Assembly (NCBI RefSeq): GCF_002078875.1
Contig: NC_034421.1
Location: 5,494,499 to 5,558,498, forward strand
Direction: 5' to 3'
DNA length: 64,000 nt
Origin: Numida meleagris
Lineage: Eukaryota > Chordata > Aves > Galliformes > Numididae
The translations under genes were made by a program, and so were the position numbers. Below, one piece after another: positions 1-12,000 of this stretch (its first letter is position 1; each line of letters begins with the position of its first letter). The notes beneath the pieces were generated by a model. The model saw nothing but the letters and a program-made list of their open reading frames with translations, was not told the origin of the DNA and made no database searches.

Positions 1-2702
1 TGCAAGTTCTCTGATGGCAGTGGATGTGCTCCTCGCTGCTGCATGCACAGCTTCATGGCAAAGTGCTAGGCTGCATCTCCTCTTCCAGGCCCTTTTGTGC
101 TGAATGACTGCAGCCAATGATTTAGGGTGTCCAGCAGGCAGGATGAGTGAGAGAAAAGATGGAGAGATGTTCACCAGCCTGCTCTGTCTTGCTGCTCAGC
201 AGTGACTGAGTGCCAGGGCAGATGATGGGCAGCAGCACATGCTGTGCTGTCTTGCACATGGGATGGCACAGGCAGAAGTGGGGCAGCTGCTCCTCTGCTC
301 CCCAGTGCCTAACGAGGCTCCTCTGGCTGTCTGGGGCTGATGGTATGGATCACCCTGCTCTGAGGCTCCCAACATGAGCTGCTAACCCACTGCTAAGCCA
401 AAGCCAACCCCAATTTTGAAGGAAGAAGACTGAAAGCAAAGAGTGCAGGAAGCCACCTGCTGTCAGCACACACCTCAGAGCTCAGCTCTCACTGTGCTTG
501 GCTCAGCTCCCCTTGCACGCCCAAGGCTGATTGCATGTCCTCATGCACAGGGCTGTGGCATGGCACATCCATGCAGAATCCTTACTTGATGGGAGCTGGG
601 CACCAGTCTGTGGAGCTACAGTACTGGGGAGCAGGGTGACCTCCCCAGAGCATCTCCTGACACCGCAGCTCTGGTGCTTCTGAAAGCCTCACAGGTTAAC
701 GTGCTGATCTGCTCATGCCTTGCTGGTTCCTCAGTACTGTACCAAACAAAGTCTTAGAGATACAGTAAGAAAACCAAACTGGTCCATGCTCTCTCTACAA
801 AGCAAGGAAAGACTCTGCCAGCTTCCAGCTCTCAATGCTCTGCTTGAAGACAGACAGCTTACACATCACATCGCATGGCACACAGAATCCTAGAGTCACT
901 GAGGTTGGAAAAGCCCTCCCAGATCCTCAAGTCCGACCCCATCCCATCCCACCATGCCCACTGACCACATCCCTCAATGCCACATCTCCATGGTTTCTGA
1001 GCACCTTCAGGGACAGTGACCCCAGCACCTCCCTGGGCAGCAGTGCCAGCGCATCACCACTACTTCAGAGAAGAAATTGTTCCTAATATCCAACGTGAGC
1101 CTCCCCTGGCACAACAAAAGCCAACACCTCTCATACTATCGCTAGCTACTGGGAGGAGAGGCCAACCTCCATCTCCCTGCCCAGCTCTCCTGCACATGCA
1201 AAGGCAGAACAAAGAGGGACAGAGGATGGGACGAGCGCTGCAGCCACCAAGCGACAGGTGGAGGACGACTCACACAGCCCCACCAGCTGCACAGCACCAA
1301 AGCACAACGCCACAATCCAGAACAACAGCACGGAGCCATTCACCTCAGCCTCGTGGCCTTGGGGGTGGTGGGAAGGTGTCAGGACATGGTGGGAAACAGA
1401 GCAGAAGGACGGGATTTCCATCATGGGAGTCTCAGCCCCCTCCAGCATGTCTGGGATGGCTACAGACACATTCTCACAGCTCAGCGCCTCCTTCAAATTA
1501 GGGAGATAAAAAGCATCAGTAGCAGAGCAAGGCCGTCCCAGTGCTCCAACGTGTCTGCCCCATGGTGTTTTGCCCTACTTGCTCAGAGCAGGAAGGAAGA
1601 GAAAAGGAAATGTGGGCTGCACAAGTGGCAGGACACGGCAGAGCACCTCGTAACCCCTTCCAGCACGTGATGTGACCCTGCGTGAAGGGATGTGCCCTGT
1701 CTTTCCCTGCTGAGAAAGGCAACACGGGTGTTGGTAGCATTCCTTCCCGCAGAAATCTCTATTAGCAACTACATTTATGTAGTGAATTCCCTATTGCTAT
1801 GTAACTAAATTCCTTTTTACTCGACTTAATAGAGTCTGATAGATTTTACAAAAATCTAATTTAATGTAATTTAATCTCACATCCCCCATTGATTCTGCAA
1901 TAGATTTATTTGCGATCATGGTGACAAAGCAATTCTGTTTTCACTCTTAATCATATGCTACTGACATGGGATGAGACAATCATCACATGGCCCCTCCTCT
2001 ATTTCCCCTGACTTCTGATTGCCTCGTTTTTCTAGAGAACTAGAAAAACTGGGGAGCAGGCAGCATCTGGGAGATGAGCCCCAAAGCCCCAGCTTCTTGG
2101 CGGGGGATCTGACGGCACCCAGGCTCCAAGCTGGCCATGCCTTGGGCAGAGGAAGAGCTTCAATTTACTTGAGGCTACTCTGGAAATCCCAAAATGGCAC
2201 TGAAAAGAACATGAGCAGGATTTCTGTGTCTGTGTGAAGGGAATTCACGCCATCCCTCTCACATGTGTCAGGGCCAGAGCACCAGGACTTCATGAGATTG
2301 CTCCCTGGTGCTGCAGCTTATGCTAAAACAACAGGGACCGCTGCACTGCCTGGGGGAACAGGACAGGGACGTGTGGTTTTTTGCTTCTAAACTAAAAATT
2401 CATGGCCTTTGACTTTCAGCTCTCCCCCAGAACAACAGCCAGGACAGCGTTAACCCTGGAGAACGTCACACGTTGCCTTCCACCTCGGGGAGCCCGCCTG
2501 AGTTGACTCAAGGTGTGGGGTGCAGACACCACTTCTGCCATAAGGCAAGCTGCCTTCCTCCCATGCTGCCCGGGCTCTCCTGCCTGCTTGGTTCTGTGTC
2601 ACTGGGATCAGACTGCCCGACAGCGGACAGCAGGGATTGGCAGGAACTGTCCCCTCCTCACCCCGAGCACAGGAAAAGCAGACACCTCAAACCAACCATT
2701 AC
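1..2702 (-). other. CACNA1H intron toward the C-terminal exons
   Basis: No exon of the channel tail and no other gene is recognisable. A CR1 LINE fragment occupies about 882-1185. Several small open frames overlap it but have no family resemblance. The stretch around 1790-1920 is A/T-rich. I see nothing else. Confidence 0.7.
882..1185 (-). mobile_element. CR1 LINE fragment (3' end, truncated)
   Basis: On the plus strand it starts CACAGAATCCTAGAGTCACT and runs through GAGGTTGGAAAAGCCCTCCC, AAGTCCGACC, CACCTCCCTGGGCAGCAG and GAGAAGAAATTGTTCCTAAT. These are the reverse complement of the last part of avian CR1. The element therefore points along the minus strand with its 3' end near 882. Similarity fades near 1185, the 5' truncation that is typical of CR1. 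Boundaries are approximate. Confidence 0.88.
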
Positions 2703-3041
2703 CAGGGCTTGGTGCTTTGCCTGCGCTGTAGGCTCTGACTTCATGGCCTCCTGGCTTCTGCAGGGTGCTCTGCTCTCCAGGGCCACCGCACCGCCCCTGC
2801 TGCCACTGGTGGCTGAGGTGCTCGCCCCTCGAGACATCTCCAGCTCGATCTCAGCGTCCATCTCAGCGTCCTCCTTGGCTTCCTTGTTGCTCTCCTCCAA
2901 GTGCTTCATCAGCACAGCCACCACCACGTTGACCAGGACGAACTGAGCGATGAGGACGAAGGTGACGAAGTAGACAGGAGAGATAACAGGCAGGTAACTG
3001 AGGCAGTGCTTGTCTTCCCGTGTGCATTCCCGCAGCGTGTC
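2703..3041 (-). CDS. CACNA1H: Cav3.2 exon: IVS6 and proximal C-terminal tail
   Basis: Up to 339 bp, 113 codons. [18 protein letters not shown] is the Cav3.2-type S5-S6 loop. IVS6 follows ([20 protein letters not shown]), then [20 protein letters not shown] and AEIELEM at the start of the tail. After LEM the sequence ([15 protein letters not shown] and on to AKHQAL) is not clearly alignable to the mammalian tail. The acceptor TTGCAG is secure. The 3' end at 2703 uses the only reasonable donor seen, GTAATG; without splicing, a stop follows soon after. The remaining tail exons are not in the leftmost 2.7 kb. Confidence 0.9.
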
Positions 3042-6000
3042 CTGCAACAGAGGGACAGGGGAGGGATTCATAAACTCTGGGGCTCCAAATTACAGAGAGA
3101 ATAGTTTAATTTTGAAAATTATCAAAGATAATCAAATTATCAACGATAATTTTCAACCCTTCGGAGGGCGGCACATACAGTAACAAATCCCAGGCACAAA
3201 GGCTTGTGGGTACAACCCAAACGAATGGAAGAAAATACAGAAAATATCTTCATCTACAAAGAGGAGGATCGTGTTATGTCCAAAGAGAACGGGACATGGA
3301 GTCTGCGGTTACTTCTCTGAGCCACAAGAACTGGCACAATTTTCCTGAAGAATAATACACACGATAAAAATATGAAGTTTCAGGCTGAGCGAGACTTAGG
3401 CCAAATTATGCTTTGAAAACACACTTGGCTTTGAAATGGGAACGTTTTAGAGTTGATGCGTAAAAAGCAAACCATTTCTGTTCTCACACAAGAAGTGCCC
3501 ACACTTGTCAGAAATCCGTAGCTCCGTATCTTACAGAGAGAAGAAAGAAGAGAGACTGCACACACCTTCATGATGCCGTTCCAGTTGTCCCCCGTTGACA
3601 CCCTGAAGAGGGTGAGAAAGGCCATCCCAAAGTTGGTGAACGTCGCGTGCCGGCTCAGCCCTTCGCAAGGGTTTTCTTCACTGCAGTCTGCAGGAGGACG
3701 AGGTGGAAGCGCGTCAGGGAAGGGCTGTTTGCCAGCGCTCATTCAGAGCTGCCCCCCGTGCCCCTATTGCTGGGGTGTCTCAACAGACACCACCCCCTAC
3801 AGTGCGCTCTGCCTGTTATTCCCTTGATTACATTTCCCACCCTGATTATTTTTTCAGGGCCTATCTACGGTAAGGTTTATTTCTCTGCAATAAAATGGAC
3901 TAATTTTACTTTTTTTTTTTCTTCTCCCTGAGAGATAATATACTAATGAATGCAAATTAAACGCGCAAAATATCCCTCTTTCCATAAAACATGAGCTCAT
4001 TATGTTTTCCCGATGAAAGGCAGCCATGCTTCTTGCATGGGAGTTTTGCCATTAGGCATTTAGGCATTTTAGGGCTTGCCTCATCCCTGCCCACATGCTG
4101 GGCTACCTGGGGGCTGGCACTGGGGAGGCTGTGCCTGGAAACATGGGAAGGATTTGGCACAGCAGAAGGTGCCTCTGTGAATAAGACTTCTCTCCCCTTT
4201 GTGGCCGAATGAATACATATCCATATATCCAGACAAGTAATATAAAATACACAGTATTTCATTTGGGGTGGACACACAGAAAGAATTTTTTTTCTTTTTT
4301 CCCCCCAGAACCTGCGGAGATTGAAAAATAATTTGTCTTGGGTTGAAAGAAATATTCTGCTTTCAGGCATCTGTAATCTGAGCACAGGGCTGGACTCATA
4401 AAGGGGATTAATGACAGCCATAAAATCACCGCGGAGGATGGGCCCTTCTGATGCTAACTGGGATGGAAGCATTGGGAGGGCAGACACGTCTGCTTTGCAC
4501 TGCATGCTGACAGGCACTCGCTGCCCTGCCCTGCTTAGCCAGGTTTGTGCTCTTCCCTCTGCCTCTGCCTGACTTTGGAGTGGTGGACACGTGCACCTTG
4601 AGCTGGAGGAAGGAACGGTGCTGGACCAGCAGGAACCAGCGGACGCTTCCTGATTTATGCAGAGAGAGGAAGGTAATGCTGAGAAGAACAATGGGTGGAC
4701 AAACTTGGGCAGCTGGAAGAGCAATGTCAGCCAAGTGCACGAAAGTAATGGAGTGTGGTGGAAGCTGCAAGGAGGGACGTGTTTATGGTGGCACCGCTCC
4801 AACGCGAATCTGACTGCCATCCAGCTCTGCAGACTGGTCTGCTGTCTGAAGTAGCAAACTTCCATCTTTGCAAACATATCCAACGCTAGACAATTATATT
4901 TAAACAGTAAATAGCTCCTCTGCAGCCAAGGGTGGTGTGGGACAAACCTCTAATGTGTGTGTGCGCATTGGACAGGTTCTGTATTACATCCTCATGTGTC
5001 ACCCGCGACCCTGAGATCAAGAGAAAGCTTTAATCTTCAGACTCAGAGCTGCGAAGGCCCAAGAATAAGGGGAAGAAAGGAAGCAGCTAGGTATCAAATA
5101 AATATCAACCGGATGAAATGAATTGTGGCAGGCACATTACTCACCTAGCTTGCCAAACAATTCCACTCCCAGGGCAGCATAGATAAAAAACAGGAGCATA
5201 AAAAGTAGGCCAAGGTTCCCTACCTACACAAGGAGAAAGCAGAAGAAGGGTCAGGCAAGTTGAGGTCACAAATTCAATTGCTCCATCACATTTTAAATAC
5301 AAGCAACAGAGGGACACTGGTGGCCAGGGGCTATTCATCTCCTGGCTTCCTGCACCCTGCTGCCCTTCCATGATTCTGCTGTGACAGACACAGAGAAGGC
5401 TCCTGGGTAGGGCACGGAGCTCCTGTGTGCAAAGCAGGCCCCGGGCCAGTGCCTCTCTATCCCACTTGCACTTACCTGGGATGCTGTGCTCTGTGCTCAG
5501 CCGTAACTTGGCCAGCCCGCAGCTGCAGCCCCAGTGGCACTCACTCAGCACTGCACTTCAGACAGGGCTAGCTTAAGGGATATTGGTAGTTTAAGTGACT
5601 GTGTGCTCTGCTTTAAGTTTTAAAGGCCTTTCCCTTCTGCTTGCCAGGTTTGCAATTCTGAGCATGAAGGCTGAAGGTTTCAAGAGACGTTTTGAGCCAC
5701 AGGAGGACTCGCCTGGTTTTCAACAGTTCTGCTGCTCTGGAGGGCTTTTGGAAAAGGAACACGTGTTCCAGTAGGATGTAAATTCTCCCAGCCTTGCCAG
5801 AGACATTTACAGATTTACCTCAGCAACAACTACCCGACTTTGAGCTTTCGGTGTCTCAGAAGCAAAGCCTTATTCCGTATACCAACACTTAGATGCAGCG
5901 CCTTGCAGTCTGAACGCTGAGTGGTGTGCTGCTATCAGGTATCCTCAGGCATTTGCAAAGAGGCCAAAGGGGATGGTAACAGAAGCACAACGATGCTGAA

Positions 6001-9000
6001 GTGGACACAGAGGTTACTGATAATAACAGCATTACATTTATCCACCCTGGAGTCTAAGCCTCTAAAACACCTCCAAATGCAGATTATTGGTGATGCAGGC
6101 AGAGAACACAAAGAGCAGAGTGACCTGACCAGCAAACTACCTGCATTTTACCTGCCACTAACTCTGGCCACGTTTACCCTTCCTGCCACTTTTAAATGCC
6201 TGTATCTATTGGCTTGTGATGGAGGCAGAGCGATCGCTCCCCCATTAGTCGTGTGTCACAAGCCCCATTTTACCTCTGAGTAACAACTGGGCGGTGATTC
6301 AGGTAGCCAAGAGATTCACGATATCCGAGGTATCTTCCAGTTAACTCTTCAGTTGCAGAGAGTTTTCGTCTCTGAGGTGTTGCTGGATATTCTGATCACG
6401 CTGCCTAACATCCTTAGAAAAGTTATCAGGATGATAATGATAACTCAAATTAACACAGGTATCACTGATGGGGTAGGCGTTTTTTGTTTTGTTTTGTCTG
6501 TTTGTTTCTATTAAAGAAATGGGAACAGTCCAATCATCCAGTGGAGACTATAATTGCAATAAAGCCTAAACGGGCTCCTACATGTAGAGCTTTGCAATTC
6601 CACTAACGCTGTTACCACACTCCAGGGAATAATAGAGATAATGCAGCGATGTGGATGGCTGCTCTGGATTATTTCACTGCATGTATTTCTTTGCCTTCTG
6701 GAATAATGCTTTCTAGCTTGAGTCTGCGGGTCCACTGCCAGTTTGTCAGACACGAAGAGGCAGTCTGCAAAGTGACTGCAAATCAGAAAACATGGGAAAA
6801 GAGGCAAATGGGCCAATAATTACAGGGGGGGAATAAAACTGATAAACGAGTTTTCTAGGTTGAATGTAAATGAAAGACTGATGTTGTGACACTGCAGAAG
6901 AGGGTCCTGGATCTTTTTCAAAGCAGCCAATTGGCTGAAAATTTTACTCCCTTTTTAATGCTTAATAAGTCAGCCTGCAAACCTTCGGCACTGATGAAAT
7001 TCCAAAGAATTTAGATGATCATCAAAGTTATTACCAGGTTATCAGTCAACGCTATTATCCAACCGCCAACATACAAAGCACGGCAGCCTTGCGTGCAGAA
7101 ATCCTGATAGCTGGTTGTTTTGAACGGAGCTGACATTTGCTCACAAACAATGTGCCTAGTGTGCATTTGTAAAGGACTCTGTATTTAAGGTTGTGACTAA
7201 TTACATTACTGAACCAACATGTCTCATAACTAGTCCTTCAGAGAGCACTCACAGAGACACTGTATAGGCTCAGGACATCACTGCAAGGCTGAGAAGTGTT
7301 TGCTGGTGTTTGAGGTTGCATTTGCCCTGGGCTGAGAGCAGTCACAGGGGCAGTTTCAAAGCTTGGCTGATGCACAGGATCTCTTGGAAAGGGATTGAAA
7401 TCCGACAGTGATGTGGAAATGTGACCACATGGGAGAGAGACATGGGAGAAAGCAGCAAGTGAAAGACCCTAGGATGGCTGATGGCCTCACCTTTACTTTT
7501 GAAGTCCATCCCACCCAGTATCTAGACATCCTGAGCTCATGGCTCCTGAGCTTGGACAGGGTACCAGCTGCTCAGCAGCCCATGAACACCTGATGCTCAA
7601 GAGAAAGCAGCTGAGCAAAATGGATTACCTCTTTTTCGGGGGCTTCAGCAAAACCACGTGGTCTATTTGTGCAGCTTCAGGCTCTACTGAATCAGAAGAA
7701 GTCAATGTCAGACTTAATATTTTGTCTGTTCCAGCATGTGGCTTTCTGGTCTGTGTCTCTCAGGAAAGGAAAGGAGGGTCCTCTTCAGCCCACAGCCTTC
7801 ACTAAGGCACGTTCCCAAGATGGGCTGAGGTGGAAGCAGTGAGGTCAGCCAGCAGCTGCCGAGCAGCTAAGACAACAAGCTGCACATGTGCCTGTGACCT
7901 TGGGTGAGTCATTCCCCTCCTGCAACCCAAGGTACCCATTTCTAATACCCCTGTGAGGAGGTAATTATTGTCTCTAAAGCACTCTGAGATCCACCGGGGC
8001 CAGACAAGAAAAATGCTACGCGTGAATCATGTAGCTGTGAGGAACAGGAGGGGGCAGAAGCACCCTGGGATCCCTGTGCTGGAATCTCCATCAGGAACAG
8101 AGATCCAACTCTGGTCAGAAACCTCAGCTTTGGCAGCCAGTCACCCAGGCAGGCTCTGAAAAGTGGTTCTGCTCTAGCAGCTCTTAACAGGACAGCCCAT
8201 GCTGTGTTTATCTATCAGGCTCCCCCTGACTGGTGCCTTTGGCTAGGCAGAGAAAACTACAAATAACCCCTGCCTCTGTCAGCCAGGGGCTATCCATCAT
8301 TTGCTGTGGCTCCAGTGCTGGGGGGAGGCTGGGGCCTGGAGGAAGTGAAGCAGAGATGAAGAGCATCTTGGAGATGTTGCTGGTGTCCTTAAGTACCTCA
8401 GAAAAACCACAGGAGAAGATGGAGCCACTGACGAATATTTGCGATTCCTCCTGGACCTTCACTCCCTGGCATCCTGGCTGCTGTCTCCTGCTGGCAAAAG
8501 TGTGCATGGCTGGGGCAGGGGATGCTGTGGGGAGAGAGTCAGAGCTCTCCATCCCACGCAGAGGAGCAGAGAGGCCCTGTGCAAGGAGCTCCCTCCCTTC
8601 AACAGGGTGCATTCCAGCTGGATCTGTGGCCTACTACTGCAAAAGTCCTGGAATAACCCTGCTTAGAAGCAAGGAAAGCAACTCCACTCTCCACACTGCT
8701 CCTGCGTGGCCTGGGGAGGCTGTCACTGCTTTAGCTCTTGCAGACACCTCTGCCATTAGCTTTCTGCCTCTCCCTAAGTGAGACTGAGAAACCACTGTAT
8801 GTCTCATCAGAGCCCAACCTCTGACCTATGCCAGTAAAAAGCCATTATCTGCAAGCACAGCGATGTAGAGAAATTACACCAAGCTGTCTTAGCTCGATAT
8901 GCAAGTGTTGTGCCTCCTAAGTGATGCAAGCCAATGCTGGGCTACAGGAGGTGTGATACACACTCCTCCAGACACAGGACAGTCCTGCTCTCAGTGGGAT

Positions 9001-12000
9001 AAAACGGATGAGATCTGAGTTCCCCCATTTTTCAGTTTCCCTCTGTATTAGATCACAGTGCTACCAGTAAGGCCAGTTCCCCTGTGGATTGCTGTGCCTC
9101 TGTTCCTAATCTGAGCACTGTACAAGGACAGTGCTTTTCACCCCCTGTGGGACGCCCCTTGGGATGCTGAGATGCCAAGTGCTACAGGCAAGTCACTGTG
9201 CTTGTTGTTAATGCGCTGCTCACGTACAATAGGATACCAGCCACCTGGGCACCACCTCTCCTCTGCTGCACTGCCAGCTGTGTGATCCTGCCCAAATCCC
9301 TCAAGCACCTTCTGGTCTCCTCCTCCTGCTCTGGGTGAGGCACTGATGAAATGTCTTCTGGTGCCCCACTCCTGCAGTGGCTGGTTGAGACACACTGCAG
9401 TTCTTCTCATGCCTCTTCCTGCTCTGACATCAATTATTTCTGCATCATTGGCCCACACCTTGGCATTTCAGTTGGCCATGCAGGCAATGCACACAGGGAT
9501 GCCTGTCAAGAGCAATTTCTCATAAAATTAAGCCTCTGCCAATCCTTTCCAAGGACATGAGTCCTCATCTTCCTTCCAGCACTCTTCAACCAGTGCAATA
9601 AGCTTGGAAGCAAGAAAATACAGGCTAATTTGTGCATTAAACCCAAGAGAAAATGGCCATATTTGCCTGGAAAAGAGAGGCCATCTGTGTGAATTCCAGG
9701 AGTAGTGGAAAAGGGCCAGCCAGACAGGCTTGAGGCTACGATCACCTCAGTGTTGCAAACACAAGGCTACTGGCTGAACGGAATGAGCTCCCCTCACTGT
9801 GTATCCACCGAGCCCCACAGCAACTAGTGCTACCAGCCAGCAGAGCAGTGGTTTCTTTATTTAGTGATTTCTGCTTCTTTTCTCTATGGATACCTCTCGG
9901 GCAGCTCTGCAAGGCTTTCCAGTGTGTGGCATAACGCATACCTACCTGCCCATCTTCCAGAACCAGACTAAACTGAAACGCCTGCTGGTAAGACATTTCT
10001 ATTCTTGCTTCACAGTCACTGTGGGTTTCCAGCACCTGGCAAAAGCAGGCTATTGTGTATGTCCCATAACTGCTGTTAGACAATGCCAAAAAACGTGTTC
10101 AAGAGCTACGGATAAGCACAGAAACTGCAGCACCAAGAAGAGCTGAACTCCTGGACAGGAACAAACTATAGGCTGTCCTTCAGTGGACTGATAGGACAAG
10201 GAGTTCCTCACTTTTTCTTGGCACAGACTGGATGTGAGGGGAGTTCCAAGCTTTGAAGACAAGAAGGAGGTACGCTGGACAGTCCTGCATTCAATTAATG
10301 GTCTGGGTTCATCACCACAGACCGAGTGAAAAAAGAAGGAAAAAGAACCCAGATTGTTTAAATAGATGGGCTGGATCTCATTTCTCGTCACAGGGATGCA
10401 AATCAGAGTCACTGCAGCAGAATTAGAGTGGTGCAGATGAGCATAAGAAAAGAGAAAACAAAGCTATACAGACTGCCTTGGAAAATAAGTACTTCTAGCT
10501 ATTCAGTTGTGTCTTGTAATCCCATGACTGTCTCATTTGCTTTAGAATTAAAAACCATAGGTTACTTGCTTGAAGTGAAATCACGGCATCAAAAAGCTCA
10601 TGGAAAAACCAACACCCTTTGCTCCCTTTGTGTCTGCTGCTATTCCTGCGAACAACTTGATAGGAAAAACCCATATCTTCCTCTTGTTGGCCCTGCAGAG
10701 CCAGGGTGGCAGTTGGACTGGGTTCCACTTTGTGCTCTCTGTCAGGAGCAGCAGTGGCAGCTCAGCATTGGCTGCAGGTTTTCTCACTGGCAACCAATAC
10801 CAGAAATGCTGCGCAGACTGAGCTGGGCTGCTCGGTATGGGGACCACTTACACAGTGAGCATCTTAACTCAGCCAAATGCAACGTTACGAGTCCGAGAGT
10901 CAAAGGCCAACCATGCTACAGAAAAGGTGAATTGTACATCATAAGGCAGGGGATGTGAAACAGACTGAAGGATTACCACTGAATAGGAGTCCTACGGTGC
11001 AGACATGGCACACAAAACCAGCACAGCCACCAGACATATAAGCATGTGAATAGTCAGCTGAAGCTTGAGCGGTGTAATTCATTACATAGCCTTAATGGGG
11101 CCAGAGCTCATAAAGAAGAGGGAAAAACTGGAAATAGATCTTGAAAACAGGCTTCATACTGAGAGATTAAAGGAGTTCAATGCTCTTCTGTTTGTGAGAG
11201 TGCAAGAGATTATTTTCTCTTATTACCTCCAAAAAGGAGAAGCTCTAGAAGATAAAAGCAAAGTAACATCCAATGCAAAAAACCAAACTTGCCTAATTCA
11301 GATTAAAAACACCGGATTTGCTTTTAACCAGAAAGAGTACACACCTACTGGAAGCATGTATTTCATCAACAGGGGATGGCTAATTCCCCAACACTTCCCA
11401 TCCTTAAACAAAGTGGGGTGGCTTTTAAGACATGCTGAAGTCCAGCTCAGAGCTCTGGGGCTTGTGTTGTGCCAGGAGCTGCCCTCTGTGGTCACAAGGA
11501 AGTTTTCAATCTGTGAACAGCACTGAACTGGCTGAGCTGTGTCTTGCAGTGTCTATGTGATGATGTGCTGGTCGTGCTAGCCCAGCTTTGTTTTTAGCTG
11601 TTTGGTTTAAAACACTGGATCTATTTCAAGTTTACACCAATGCAGCAGATTTTAGCAATTTGTGCTTTAGAGTCCAGGACAGGTTTCTTTCATTCTCCAA
11701 AAGAGTGCACCACAGGTCAGAGCTGAGGCTGACAGTGCCTTTCTAGGTGACCCTGACCCCATTACTAGCTTAACCCCTTGGTCAACCAGCTGTGAAATTG
11801 GAAAATGGATTCCTGTTTGAAAAGGAGAGACTGCCTTAAGTCTGTGTGGTGGGGGTAAAAGAGCCAGGACAGCACAAGCAGAGATGGCCTATGGCGGGAA
11901 TGTGATGACTGATTCAAAGTACCCCAAACACTTTCTGGGGCTAAGAGGGAATAGAGATGGTGGACAAGGACAGTGCCATTTTGAGATCTTTCCCTGACTG

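Noticed and set aside
1142..1509. Overlapping frames near 1.1-1.5 kb as the missing C-terminal tail exon
   Set aside because: They partly overlap a CR1 fragment and show none of the conserved tail words such as SLPNDSYM.
3957..4883. 308-codon minus-strand open frame, longest in the window
   Set aside because: It lies in an intron, has no recognisable domain, and mixes hydrophobic and Ser/Cys-rich segments like translated non-coding sequence.
8233..8781. 182-codon plus-strand open frame overlapping a 134-codon minus-strand one
   Set aside because: Open on both strands over the same GC-richer stretch; no domain in either.
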